Assembly: GCF_040605455.1 (NCBI RefSeq)
Contig: NZ_JBEXCV010000065.1
Location: forward strand, 1 to 44,522
DNA length: 44,522 nucleotides
DNA from: Embleya sp040605455
Lineage (GTDB): Bacteria; Actinomycetota; Actinomycetes; Streptomycetales; Streptomycetaceae
Direction: 5' to 3'
The position numbers were made by a program, and so were the translations under genes. The notes under the pieces were generated by a model. That model searched no databases, was not told the origin of the DNA, and was given only the letters and a program-made list of their open reading frames with translations. Below, piece by piece: positions 8,319-17,403 of this stretch. Every line of letters starts with the position of its first letter. Position 1 is the stretch's first letter.

Positions 8319-10859
8319 CTACTCGGTCGCGATCGAGCGCAGGACCGGCAACCGGGCGGCCCGCGCAGCGGGCCTCGCCCCGGCCGCCAGGCCACCGAGC
8401 GCGCCCACCCCCACCAGCACCGCCAGTTGCACCGTGGGCACCGAGAACGGCAGCGCCGCCCCCGTGTTCGCGCCGCCGATCGCACGGATCGCCACCCAGC
8501 CCAGGAACAGGCCCACCACGAGCCCGCTCGCCGCCCCGATCACCGCGACCAGCGTCGATTCCCAGCGCAACGCCGACCGCACCTGGGATCGCGCCGCGCC
8601 GATCGCCCGCAACAGGCCCAGTTCGCGGGTGCGTTCGTAGGCCGCCAGGGACAGCGTGTTGGCGATCCCACCCAGCGCGATCACCAAAGCGAGCGCGAGC
8701 AGCACGTAGACCACCGCCACCAGCGTCTGCAACATCGCGGCCCGCGCCTGCACGAACCCTTCCCGGTCGCGTACCGGCGGCGCGCCGTAGTCCTTGGCCA
8801 GCCGCTCGACCTCGGCCTCGACCGTGTCCGTCGAGGTGCCCGGCGCCAACCGCAGCACCGTCGCCGCGTCCAGGGCCGCGTCCGCGTGCGACTCCCACGC
8901 GATGCGATCGATGAGGTAGTCGCCGACCACGGCCGTGCGGTCGTAGAGCCCGGTGACCGTGAACGACTGCCTTACGCCGTCCGGGAAAGTGACCTCGGCG
9001 GTCGAACCGAGCCGCCAACCCCGGTCCTTCGCGGTGTCCGCGGACACCGCCATGCCGTTCGTGCCGAGCCCGGTCACCCGCCCCTGCTTCACGTCGAGAT
9101 CGAACAGCCGGTCCAGCCGGGCCGAGTCCACTGCCGGCAGCTGCCGACTGTGCCCGTCCACGAGCGCGCCCGCGTTGCGGATCCCGGTCGCCGCGACCAC
9201 GCCAGGCAACTCGGACGCTTTGCGTGTGAGTTCGGGACTGTGGCCGCCACCGGCCCAGCCACCGGGCGAGGATCCGCCGATCACCAGCTGTCCCGCGATC
9301 ACCTTCCGGGTCTGGTCGCCGGCACCCTCCTTGAGCGAGGCCGCGAACACGGCGAACAGTGTGACGATGGCGATCCCGAGCAGCATCGCGGTCGCCGCAC
9401 CGGCCGTCCGGCGCGGACTGCGCAGCAGGTTGCCGCGGGCCAACGCGCCGGGCGCGCCCCGCAGTCGCGGCAACGGCGCGGTGAGCGGTCCGCCGGCCGC
9501 CCGGATGCCCGCCGGGGCGACCAGCAGCACACCCGCGAGCAGGGCCGGGGCGGCGATCGCCAGGCCCACCAGGCCGCCGCCGGCGATGCCCGCGGCGAGG
9601 CCGGCCGCAAGCAGCACCAGGCCCGCGATCAGCCGCCGGCGCGGCAGCTCGGTGCGCTCCGCGCCCGCCCCGCGCAGCGCCGTCACCGGTGCCACCCGCG
9701 AGCCACGCACGGCCGGCACCAGGGCGGCGAACGCGGTCACCAGGATGCCGACGGGCAGCACCGTGAGCGCGGTTGACGCCTTGAACGTCAGTCCCCGGGC
9801 GGGCAGTTCGAAGCCCAGTCCGGCGAAGAGCTCCTTGAGGCCGGCGGCCAGACCGAGCCCGGCCACGAGGCCGAGTGCGGAGGCCACCACACCGATCACC
9901 AGGGCCTCGATCAGCGCCTGCCGCAGCGCCTGGCTCCGGCTCGCGCCCAGCGCCCGCATCAGCGCGACCTCGCGGGTGCGCTGTGTGGCCACCACGGAGA
10001 ACGTGTGGTTGATCGAGAAGGCCGCGACGACCAGCGCGATCGCGGCGAAGACGGTCAGGAAGGTGCGGAAGATGCGCAGGAAGCCGTCCTCCACGGCGGA
10101 CACCGCCTCGCCGGTGGCCACGCTGCCGGGCACCGCCTGGACGTCGGCCGGCAGGGCCCGCTGGATTCGCACGGCCAGGTCCTTCTGGTCGGTGCCGGGC
10201 ACGGCCCGGACCGCGATCGTGCCCACCTTGCCGGGGTCGCGCAGCACGTGCCGGCGCGCGCCGTCGAGGTCGAAGGCGGTGTAGGAGCCGCCGCCGAAGG
10301 CGTCCAGGTCACCGAAGGTGGCCACGCCCACGATGGTCACCGGCACCGGCCCGGGGGTGAGGACCGTAACCCGGTCGCCGGGCCTCAGGTGCCCCTGTTT
10401 GGCGGTGCCCCGGTCGATCACCACCTCGTCGGGCGCCGTCGGCGTGCGGCCGGTGGCCAGCCGGTACGGCGTCAGGGCCGGGTCCGATATCCACTTGCCG
10501 GCAGTCCGTGGGCCGTTCCCGGTCAGCGCCTTGCCGTCCTTGCCGACCACCTGGCCGTAGCCCTGGATCACCGGTTCGGCGCCCGCGACACCGGGCACCG
10601 TACGGACTCGGTCCACCAGCGCGGCGTCGATCGCGCCGCGCTGGGTGCCGGGTTGGTCGGTGACCGAGGTGGAGTTGCGCACCACGACGTCGGTACCGGC
10701 GCCGCTGTCGCGGATCAGCCCGCCGATGGAGGAGTTCATCGTGTCGGCCAGCACCAGCGCGCCGGAGAGGAAGGCCGTGCCCAGCAGCACGGCGAGTGCG
10801 AGTCCCACGAGCCGGCGTTTGCGGGCCCACAGGTTGGCGAGCGAGAGTCGAATCAGCAT
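8319..10859 (-). CDS. FtsX/MacB-type ABC transporter permease (module 1)
   Basis: This 846-aa permease has the full actinobacterial double-FtsX layout: TM1 (about 18-38), a large extracytoplasmic MacB-type domain (about 40-255), an FtsX block (about 262-400, with the TREVALMRALGAS signature), central membrane segments (about 405-515), a second extracytoplasmic domain, and a C-terminal FtsX block (about 720-835, with TRELGLLRAIGAA). Such proteins pair with a LolD/MacB-like ATPase and act by mechanotransmission on peptides, lipoproteins or antibiotics outside the membrane. It lies six bases after its ATPase gene, in an operon with a DUF2269-like protein. The ATG at 10859 gives the expected MLIRLSLANLWARKRR start. 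Confidence 0.9.
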   Translation of the reverse strand: MLIRLSLANLWARKRRLVGLALAVLLGTAFLSGALVLADTMNSSIGGLIRDSGAGTDVVVRNSTSVTDQPGTQRGAIDAALVDRVRTVPGVAGAEPVIQGYGQVVGKDGKALTGNGPRTAGKWISDPALTPYRLATGRTPTAPDEVVIDRGTAKQGHLRPGDRVTVLTPGPVPVTIVGVATFGDLDAFGGGSYTAFDLDGARRHVLRDPGKVGTIAVRAVPGTDQKDLAVRIQRALPADVQAVPGSVATGEAVSAVEDGFLRIFRTFLTVFAAIALVVAAFSINHTFSVVATQRTREVALMRALGASRSQALRQALIEALVIGVVASALGLVAGLGLAAGLKELFAGLGFELPARGLTFKASTALTVLPVGILVTAFAALVPAVRGSRVAPVTALRGAGAERTELPRRRLIAGLVLLAAGLAAGIAGGGLVGLAIAAPALLAGVLLVAPAGIRAAGGPLTAPLPRLRGAPGALARGNLLRSPRRTAGAATAMLLGIAIVTLFAVFAASLKEGAGDQTRKVIAGQLVIGGSSPGGWAGGGHSPELTRKASELPGVVAATGIRNAGALVDGHSRQLPAVDSARLDRLFDLDVKQGRVTGLGTNGMAVSADTAKDRGWRLGSTAEVTFPDGVRQSFTVTGLYDRTAVVGDYLIDRIAWESHADAALDAATVLRLAPGTSTDTVEAEVERLAKDYGAPPVRDREGFVQARAAMLQTLVAVVYVLLALALVIALGGIANTLSLAAYERTRELGLLRAIGAARSQVRSALRWESTLVAVIGAASGLVVGLFLGWVAIRAIGGANTGAALPFSVPTVQLAVLVGVGALGGLAAGARPAARAARLPVLRSIATE

Positions 10860-10865
10860 CGGATG

Positions 10866-11645
10866 TCACTCCCCTTGGGCGCCGGCAGCTGCGGCGACGT
10901 GGTCGAATGCCTTCATCCGGTCCAGCACCCGGTCCGGTGTCGGCGCCTGCATGTGGTCGGCTATCCGACCGTCGGCCAGGAACACCACGCTGTCCGCGTA
11001 GCCCGCGGCGACCGGGTCGTGGGTAACCATCAGCACGGTCTGTTCGAGTTCGTTCACGGCGTCGCGCAGCAGCGCGAGCACCTCGGCGCCGGAGCGCGTG
11101 TCGAGGTTGCCGGTCGGCTCGTCGGCCATCACGATCTCCGGCCGGCCGACCAGTGCCCGGGCCACCGCGACCCGCTGCTGCTGCCCGCCGGAGAGCTCGC
11201 CGGGCCGGTGGTGCAGCCGCTGCTCCAACCCGACCGCCGCGACCACCCGGTCCAGCCAGGCCGGGTCCGACTTGCGGCCCGCGAGCGACGCGGGCAGCAC
11301 GATGTTCTCCAGCGCGGTCATCGTGGGCAGCAGGTTTAACGCCTGGAAGACGAATCCGATCCGGTCCCGGCGCAGCCGGGTGAGCTGCCGGTCGGTGAGC
11401 GAGCCCAACTCGGTGTCGCCGAGAAAGATCGCGCCGTCGGTGATGTCGTCGAGGCCGGCCAGGCAGTGCAGCAGCGTGGACTTGCCGGATCCCGAGGGGC
11501 CCATCACGGCGGTGAACCTGCCGCGCGGGAAGCCGATGGTGACGTCGTCCAGGGCGCGCACCACGGTGTCCCCTTCGCCGTGCACCCGCGAGACGTGTTC
11601 GGCCCGTGCCGCGTGGGGGTTCGTGGGGTCGATGGTGGTGGTCAT
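10866..11645 (-). CDS. ABC transporter ATP-binding protein (LolD/MacB type, module 1)
   Basis: This 259-aa ATPase energises the neighbouring FtsX permease. Walker A GPSGSGKST is at 49-57, Q-loop Gln101, signature LSGGQ 151-155, Walker B IVMADEP at 171-177 with catalytic Glu, and the H-loop His209 (MVTHD). The ADEPTGNLD segment is diagnostic of the LolD/MacB/FtsE group. ATG 11645 overlaps the TGA of the upstream membrane-protein gene (ATGA), and AAGGA lies about six bases upstream, so translation is coupled. Confidence 0.93.
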   Translation of the reverse strand: MTTTIDPTNPHAARAEHVSRVHGEGDTVVRALDDVTIGFPRGRFTAVMGPSGSGKSTLLHCLAGLDDITDGAIFLGDTELGSLTDRQLTRLRRDRIGFVFQALNLLPTMTALENIVLPASLAGRKSDPAWLDRVVAAVGLEQRLHHRPGELSGGQQQRVAVARALVGRPEIVMADEPTGNLDTRSGAEVLALLRDAVNELEQTVLMVTHDPVAAGYADSVVFLADGRIADHMQAPTPDRVLDRMKAFDHVAAAAGAQGE

Positions 11646-12316
11646 GACGATCCTTCTCGGGAGAGGGGACGGGACGAACGAAGAGGGGCGGGTCGGCCCG
11701 CACCGGCGGGCTCGCGCGCGGCGCCGGCCGGATCGGCCTCGCCGCCGGTGCCGGCCAAGGCGCGCCGACCGCTCGGCGTGGCGTCGGTGCGGCGGTTCGA
11801 CCGGGGGCGGCCGCGGCCGCCCGAGGGCTTGAAGACGGACAGCGCCGTCGAGGCGATCAGCGCGAGCAGCTGGAAGATCACCACGACCAGGTGCCAGGTC
11901 TGTAGTGGCGGCAGCGCGTCCGCGTTCCCTCCGGAAGCGGAGGCGGCGATCATCCGATGTGCGAACTGGCTGACCACACCGGCGCCGGCCACGATCACCG
12001 CGATCAGCAGCACGATCTTGATCTTGATCCAGAGGTGCTGCCACAGCCCCCACGGCGTCCGCAGGCACAGCAGCACGCCGGTGATCAGGGACAGCACGGC
12101 GAACGGGATGCCGCCCGCCGGCGCGAATATCCGCATGAGTTGATAGGCGCCGTGGCGCAGCGCGGGGTCGTCGGTCGAGCGGGCCACGACGGCGATCAGC
12201 AGCATGACCCACTCGACGCCCAGCAGGCCGACCGCGAACACGACGTGTCCGGAGTTGACCGCCCTGCGGACCGACCTCGAATAGCGCCGTTTCCCGGTCG
12301 TCGGGGACGCGTTCAC
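11642..12316 (-). CDS. DUF2269-like integral membrane protein, first gene of ABC module 1
   Basis: This 224-aa protein has four hydrophobic spans (about 22-42, 62-83, 93-113, 133-152) with the features HVVFAVGLLGVEW and WGLWQHLWIKIKIVLL, which I associate with the DUF2269 predicted membrane family. A basic, low-complexity cytoplasmic tail of about 65 residues follows. GTG 12316 has GGAGG six to seven bases upstream. Its stop overlaps the ATPase start. Function unknown; its place at the head of the operon suggests an accessory subunit or sensor for the ABC module. Confidence 0.72.
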   Translation of the reverse strand: MNASPTTGKRRYSRSVRRAVNSGHVVFAVGLLGVEWVMLLIAVVARSTDDPALRHGAYQLMRIFAPAGGIPFAVLSLITGVLLCLRTPWGLWQHLWIKIKIVLLIAVIVAGAGVVSQFAHRMIAASASGGNADALPPLQTWHLVVVIFQLLALIASTALSVFKPSGGRGRPRSNRRTDATPSGRRALAGTGGEADPAGAAREPAGAGRPAPLRSSRPLSREGSS

Positions 12317-12523
12317 GGTGACCTCCAGGAAGCAATGGCGGACGAGGGCGCGGGGTCGGGGCGTGGTCCCGAGCCGCGTCGGCGAGATGCGGAATCGGCT
12401 TCGTTCCGGGGCCTCGTCGACGGGATCAACTCTTCCGATTCGCGGCCCGGCCGGCGTCCCGCCCGGGGATGCACCGGACCTGCTGCCCCGGCAGGTCGAA
12501 GGGGCCGTCGACCAGCGCGTTCC

Positions 12524-12572
12524 TGCTCCCAGCGGAGCAGTCCACAGGGCCCCGCCTGCTCCTCTGGGAGCA
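12524..12572. promoter_or_regulatory. paired 16-bp palindromes in the divergent promoter region
   Basis: Two copies of TGCTCC-N4-GGAGCA lie at 12524-12539 and 12557-12572, 33 bp apart start to start (about three helical turns, same face). They sit in the 316-bp gap between the ABC module 1 operon and the histidine kinase gene, centred near -68 and -101 from the predicted kinase transcription start. This is the arrangement expected of binding sites for a dimeric activator, most simply the response regulator encoded two genes away. Confidence 0.6.
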
Positions 12573-12619
12573 TCCGACAAGCCCACGTCCAGCCGACGCG
12601 CACGGCCCTGCACGCCCCC

Positions 12620-12625
12620 TACCGT
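12620..12625 (+). promoter_or_regulatory. -10 box of the leaderless histidine kinase transcript
   Basis: TACCGT ends seven bases before the ATG at 12633, and no Shine-Dalgarno sequence lies between, so transcription most likely begins at or next to the start codon. Confidence 0.55.
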
Positions 12626-12632
12626 TGATCAC

Positions 12633-14018
12633 ATGACGTGCCCCTCGAATCCCCCACCCCGGCGCTGGGGCTCGCGGCCCAAACCACCGTGGTCGCGGGT
12701 TTCCCGCCCCGGCGCGCACTGGCTCGCGCACACCCTCGGCCCGGTGCCGCCCGTCGTGCGCGACATCGCGCTCGGGGTGCTGGTCTGCGTGGTGCAACTG
12801 GGCTTGATGCTCTTCGCGGCCCACCGCCGGCCGGACGCCACCCGGGACCCGGACGTGTGGGGTGTGCTGCTGATCGTCGCCGGCCCGTTGGCGCTGATCG
12901 TGCGCCGCCGGTACCGCGCGGGCGTGCTCCTGGTCGCGGTCGGCTCGGCGCTGGTCTACACGATGCTCGACTATCCGCGCGGCCCGATCTTCTTCGCGAT
13001 GATCATCGCGCTGTGGGGCGCGTTCGCCGCCGGCCTGCGCCTGTTGGCGTATGTGGTCCTGGTGCTGGGCTACACCGGCTTCGTCTGGATCTCGCCGCTG
13101 GTGACTTCCGAACCGACGCCCGACCTCGTTCCGGCGTTGGGCACCGCCGCGTGGCTGCTGGTGCTCGCGGGCATCGGCGAGGTGGTCCGGCTGCGCCGCG
13201 CGTTCAACGCCGCCGAGGCGCAGCGGGCCCGGGTGCAGTCGCTCGGCCTGGCCGAGGCCGAGCGCCGCCGAGCGGGTGACGAACGGCTGCGGATCGCCCG
13301 CGAGTTGCACGACGTGCTCGCACACCACATCTCGCTGATGAACGTGCAGGCCTCGGTGGGCCTGGAGTTGATGGACTCGTCGCCGGAGCAGGCCCGCGAG
13401 GCGCTGACCGCGGTCAAGTACGCGAGTCGGGAGGCGCTGCGCGAGTTGCGCTCGGTGCTGGACATCCTCAAGGGCGACTCGGTCGACCGTTCGGGTCCGG
13501 ACGGCGCCCCGCGTACGCCCACCGCGGGTCTGGATCGGCTCGACGACCTGGTCGCGCGCACCTCGGCCGGTGGCCTGACCGTGCGGGTCGAGCGCGCCGG
13601 CACCGCCCGCCCGCTGACCTCGGCGGTGGACCTGGCGGGCTTTCGGATCGTGCAGGAGGCGCTGACCAACACCCTGCGGCACGCCGCGGCGAGCGAGGCC
13701 GTGGTCGGGGTGACCTACGGCGAGACCGGTTTGGAGTTGTCGATCCGCGACAACGGCCGAGGCACCGGGCCCGAGCCGAGACCGGCCCCCGCCGACGCGC
13801 TGACCTCCGGCGGCAACGGACTGCACGGCATGCGCCGGCGGGCCGCCGCGCTCGGTGGCCGCTGTGTCGCGGGGCCGGTGCCCGGGCGCGGCTTTCACGT
13901 CCAGGCCCACCTGCCCTACGGTGAGCGCGTCGACGGGCATGATGGCGGCAGACGTGCGCCGACCGAGTCGGCGGCGACCGCCGGCGGTCCGACGCAGCCC
14001 ATCGAGGGAGACGCATGA
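12633..14018 (+). CDS. sensor histidine kinase (NarL/DesK-type, HisKA_3)
   Basis: This 461-aa membrane kinase has an N-terminal basic region, four to five TM spans (about 41-62, 75-91, 96-112, 118-155, 168-184), a short coiled region and then the HisKA_3 dimerisation domain with phospho-acceptor His226 in RELHDVLAHHIS. The HATPase domain shows QEALTNTLRHA (N box, 341-351), DNGRG (373-377) and GNGLHGM (394-400). It has almost no extracytoplasmic loop, so it probably senses within the membrane or through a partner such as an adjacent ABC permease. It overlaps the response regulator gene by four bases (ATGA). The start at 12633 is set by the -10 box and absence of a ribosome site. Confidence 0.92.
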   Translation: MTCPSNPPPRRWGSRPKPPWSRVSRPGAHWLAHTLGPVPPVVRDIALGVLVCVVQLGLMLFAAHRRPDATRDPDVWGVLLIVAGPLALIVRRRYRAGVLLVAVGSALVYTMLDYPRGPIFFAMIIALWGAFAAGLRLLAYVVLVLGYTGFVWISPLVTSEPTPDLVPALGTAAWLLVLAGIGEVVRLRRAFNAAEAQRARVQSLGLAEAERRRAGDERLRIARELHDVLAHHISLMNVQASVGLELMDSSPEQAREALTAVKYASREALRELRSVLDILKGDSVDRSGPDGAPRTPTAGLDRLDDLVARTSAGGLTVRVERAGTARPLTSAVDLAGFRIVQEALTNTLRHAAASEAVVGVTYGETGLELSIRDNGRGTGPEPRPAPADALTSGGNGLHGMRRRAAALGGRCVAGPVPGRGFHVQAHLPYGERVDGHDGGRRAPTESAATAGGPTQPIEGDA

Positions 14019-14689
14019 TCAGGTTGGTGCTGGCCGACGACCAGGCCCTGGTGCGCGCGGGCTTTCGGGCCCTGCTGTCCGCGCAGCCGGACATGGAGGT
14101 CGTGGGCGAGGCGGGCGAGGGCGCCGAGGCGATCCGGCTCACCGGCGAACTGCGCCCCGACGTCGTGCTGATGGACATCCGGATGCCGGGCATGGACGGC
14201 CTGGAGGCGGCCCGGGTGATCGCGGCGGACCCGGCGCTGAGCGACGTGCGCGTGGTCATCCTGACCACGTTCGACCTCGACGAGTACGTCTTCGAGGCGC
14301 TGCGCAACGGTGCGAGCGGCTTCCTGGTCAAGGACACCGAACCGGCCGAACTCCTGCGCGGTGTGCGGGTGGTCGCGGCGGGTGACGCGTTGTTGTCGCC
14401 GAATGTGACCCGCCGGCTGATCGAGGAGTACGCGGCCGGCGCCTCGCGTCCCACCGCCCCGCCGTCCGCCGAACTGGCCCTGCTCACCGAACGCGAGCGG
14501 GAAATCGTCGGGCTGGTCGGTCGTGGGCTCTCCAACGACGAGATCGCCCGACACCTGGTGCTCAGTCCGCTCACCGCGAAGACCCACGTAAGCCGGGCGA
14601 TGATCAAGCTGTCCGTGCGCGACCGGGCCCAACTGGTGGTCTTCGCCTACGAAACCGGTTTGGTCACGCCGGGCCGCACGCCCCCTTGA
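14015..14689 (+). CDS. LuxR/NarL-family response regulator
   Basis: This 224-aa cytoplasmic regulator is the cognate partner of the preceding kinase. The receiver domain (1-120) has the acidic pair D8/D9, phospho-acceptor Asp54, Thr84 and Lys106. The C-terminal LuxR-type helix-turn-helix (about 155-215) shows LTEREREIVGLVGRGLSNDEIARHL. NarL-type regulators bind inverted repeats as dimers; the two TGCTCC-N4-GGAGCA palindromes upstream of the operon are obvious candidate targets. A hairpin terminator follows at 14792-14825. Confidence 0.94.
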   Translation: MIRLVLADDQALVRAGFRALLSAQPDMEVVGEAGEGAEAIRLTGELRPDVVLMDIRMPGMDGLEAARVIAADPALSDVRVVILTTFDLDEYVFEALRNGASGFLVKDTEPAELLRGVRVVAAGDALLSPNVTRRLIEEYAAGASRPTAPPSAELALLTEREREIVGLVGRGLSNDEIARHLVLSPLTAKTHVSRAMIKLSVRDRAQLVVFAYETGLVTPGRTPP

Positions 14690-14791
14690 GCAACCGAAGC
14701 ACCCCGGCCCCACCCAGGCCCTGTGCGAGGAACCTTGGCGCGGCCGCACCGCCCGGCACCGCCGGACGGGTCACGGTCGCGAGCGCACGAG

Positions 14792-14825
14792 GCGCCGGAC
14801 GGACCGCGATCGGTCCATCCGGCGC
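14792..14825. terminator. bidirectional hairpin terminator
   Basis: A 15-bp stem (14792-14806 with 14811-14825, one mismatch, CGAT loop) lies between the convergent response regulator and permease genes. Confidence 0.8.
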
Positions 14826-14868
14826 TCGTGGTGCGGCGGCTGCGGCTACCGGCCGGCCGGCACGCGCC

Positions 14869-17403
14869 CTACTCCTTGGCCCCGACCGCGTCGATCGGAG
14901 CCAGCCGCAACAACCGGCGGGCCACCGGGGCCACCGTCAGTGGTGCCAGGAGCAGCGCCGCCGCGCTGATCGCCAGGCAGAGCGGCAGCGGCACATACGG
15001 GACGGTGGTGCCGTACGAGCCCTTGTTGACCGGGACCAGCGTGGCCAGGGCCACCGACAGACCCAGACCCAGACCGATCACGCCCACCATGATCGCCTCG
15101 CGGCGGATCACCGCCCGGACCTGACCGTTGGTGCTGCCGATCATCCGCATCAGGCCCAACTCCCGCGTGCGGGCCGCGGTGGTGACCGCCATCGTGTTGA
15201 TCGCGGCGATCGTCGCGAAGCCGGCGAGGATGACCAGCATCACGTAGTTCAGCCACTTGTTGGTCTCGCGGTCCTTGTCCACCTGGGTGGCATACCCGGC
15301 CCGATCGGCGACCGACGTGCCCGGGTGACGCCCGGTCAGCGTGGTCAGCGCCGCGTCGGTGGCGCGGGTGTCCGCACCGGCGGCGAACTTCACCAGCAGG
15401 CGCGTATCCATCGCGCTCTGCACGTGCCCGGCGACCGCGGCCCGCGGCAGCGTCACGGCTGCGGTGCCCAGACCGCGGTCGTACAACGCCACCACGGTCG
15501 GCCGGATCTCGGTTCCGTCGCCGAGCCACATCGACACCTGCCCGCCGACCTTGCCGTGCAGCGCCGAGGCGATCATCCGGTCCAACGCGACCGCTCCGCC
15601 CGCCGGTTGCGGCGCGCCGGGTCGCAGGGCGTCGGTGCCGCCCTCGCGCACGTCCAGGTCCAGCGTGCTCGCCAGGTCCTGCGCGGTGCCGCCGATACCC
15701 TGCGCGCTCTGCTTTTCCAGGCCGCCGCTGCGGACGATCACGACCGAGGTGTTCAGCACCGAGGTCACCGACGCGACACCGGGAGTACCCGCGACGTCGG
15801 TGGCGGTCTGCGCGGTGAATCCGGGCCCGGCCAGCACCCGGTCCGCGGTCACCGCGTCCTTGGACTGCACGCTCGCGTAGTGGTCCTCGGCGGCGAACAT
15901 GAAGCTCAGCGTCGCGGCGAAGGCGACCGACAGCGCGATCGGGGTGATCGCCGACGCGAGGCGCCGCGAGTTGGCCCGGGCGTTGTCGAACGCGAGTTGG
16001 CCGGTGGTGCCGAACAGGCTTCCCACCCAGCCGAGCAGCGACACCAACAGGTGCGCCAGGCTCGGGCCGAGCAGGCCGATCGCGACCATGAACAGCATGA
16101 TCACGCCGCCGGCCGCGCCGACCGCGTCGTCGCCGGTCGCGTTCAGCGCGATCCGGGTCACCGCGATCGCACCACCGAGCGCGCCGAGACCGAGCACCAG
16201 CCGGAACCAGCCGACGAAGGCCTTCTCGGTGGCGGCGTCGCCCAGTGCCTCGGTGGGCCTGATCTTCGCGCTGCGCCGGGCCGCGAGCAGCCCCGCGCCC
16301 AGTGCGGTGAGCGTGCCCGCCCCGACCGCGACAAGCATCGGGATCGGGCCCACCGACAGCGTGACGCCGTGCGCGATCAGGCCGCGATCGTCCATCGCGT
16401 CGAACCACCAGCGAGCCAGCAGCGCACCGGGCAACGCCCCGAGGATGCCCGCGACCAGCGAGACCAGACCGGTCTCGGTCGCGATCATCCGGCGGATCTG
16501 CCACGGGGTGGCGCCCACGGCGCGCAGCAGTGCGATGTCGCGGCGACGCTGGCTCACCGACAGCGCGGTCGCGCCGGCGACCACGAAGATCGCCACCGCG
16601 AGCACGATGCCGCCCAGGGTGCCGCCGATCGAGGTGAGCATTTCCTTCGTGTCGCCGAACTGGGCGTGCTCGGCCACACCGCGGGCGTCCCCGGTGGACA
16701 CCTTGGCGCCGGTGCCGGCCAGCGCGGTGCGCACGTCCGCGGCGACCTTGCCGGTGTCCGCGCCGGCCGTCGGGAGCACCCCGATCGCGGTGACCGTGCC
16801 GGGGTGTCCGGCCAGTCGCTGCGCCTCCGCGTCCGCCACGTACAGGTGTGCGCCGTGACCCGGCACCACGCCGCTCACCCGCAGCGCGACCTCGCCACCG
16901 GGCGTGGCCACCCGCAGCGTGTCGCCGACCTTGGTCGCGCCTGCGGCGGCCGTGGTCAGTACGGCCTGCCCCGCGCCGGGCACGGTGCCCCCGCGGGTGC
17001 CCGCCAGCGGCGCCGAGGACCACCCGTGGGCGTCCAGGACGGCCCGGTCGGTCTGCGCCGGGAAGGTCAGGTCGGGGATGACCGTGCGCACCCCGGGCAC
17101 CGCGGCGATCCGGCCCGCGAGCCCGGCGTCGATCCGGGAGCGCTCGGGCAGCGGCGCCGACTCGGTGTACGTGCCCTCGCCGTGGCCCAGCCGCTTGCTC
17201 ACCTTGTCCGGGCCGCTGACCAGCACGGGTGTGTCGGCGTAGCGCTCGGGCGCGGCGTGTGCGCGCAGACCGCTCTCCATGAACACGCCGCACATCGTGA
17301 CCAGCATCGCGGCGAACAGGAGCGCCACGAACGAGCCCGCGAAGGACGCGGGTCGAAAGCGCACCGAGGTGCGCGCGAGACCGTTGGGTCGAAGAAGAGA
17401 CAT
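14869..17403 (-). CDS. FtsX/MacB-type ABC transporter permease (module 2)
   Basis: This 844-aa permease has the same double-FtsX plan as module 1: TM1 (about 21-43), extracytoplasmic domain (about 45-260), FtsX block (about 262-380, QRRRDIALLRAVGAT), central spans, second extracytoplasmic domain (about 500-710), C-terminal FtsX block (about 715-835, TRELGLMRMIGST). It is a distant paralogue, not a recent duplicate, since the extracytoplasmic domains differ throughout. ATG at 17403 shares one base with the stop of its ATPase gene (TGATG), giving tight coupling. Substrate unknown; the two-component system lies directly beside it. Confidence 0.9.
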   Translation of the reverse strand: MSLLRPNGLARTSVRFRPASFAGSFVALLFAAMLVTMCGVFMESGLRAHAAPERYADTPVLVSGPDKVSKRLGHGEGTYTESAPLPERSRIDAGLAGRIAAVPGVRTVIPDLTFPAQTDRAVLDAHGWSSAPLAGTRGGTVPGAGQAVLTTAAAGATKVGDTLRVATPGGEVALRVSGVVPGHGAHLYVADAEAQRLAGHPGTVTAIGVLPTAGADTGKVAADVRTALAGTGAKVSTGDARGVAEHAQFGDTKEMLTSIGGTLGGIVLAVAIFVVAGATALSVSQRRRDIALLRAVGATPWQIRRMIATETGLVSLVAGILGALPGALLARWWFDAMDDRGLIAHGVTLSVGPIPMLVAVGAGTLTALGAGLLAARRSAKIRPTEALGDAATEKAFVGWFRLVLGLGALGGAIAVTRIALNATGDDAVGAAGGVIMLFMVAIGLLGPSLAHLLVSLLGWVGSLFGTTGQLAFDNARANSRRLASAITPIALSVAFAATLSFMFAAEDHYASVQSKDAVTADRVLAGPGFTAQTATDVAGTPGVASVTSVLNTSVVIVRSGGLEKQSAQGIGGTAQDLASTLDLDVREGGTDALRPGAPQPAGGAVALDRMIASALHGKVGGQVSMWLGDGTEIRPTVVALYDRGLGTAAVTLPRAAVAGHVQSAMDTRLLVKFAAGADTRATDAALTTLTGRHPGTSVADRAGYATQVDKDRETNKWLNYVMLVILAGFATIAAINTMAVTTAARTRELGLMRMIGSTNGQVRAVIRREAIMVGVIGLGLGLSVALATLVPVNKGSYGTTVPYVPLPLCLAISAAALLLAPLTVAPVARRLLRLAPIDAVGAKE

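Noticed and set aside
12318..12632. An upstream start that would lengthen the histidine kinase by 105 residues
   Set aside because: The added part is Arg/Pro-rich without motif, covers the palindromes, and the -10 box directly before ATG 12633 argues for the shorter form.
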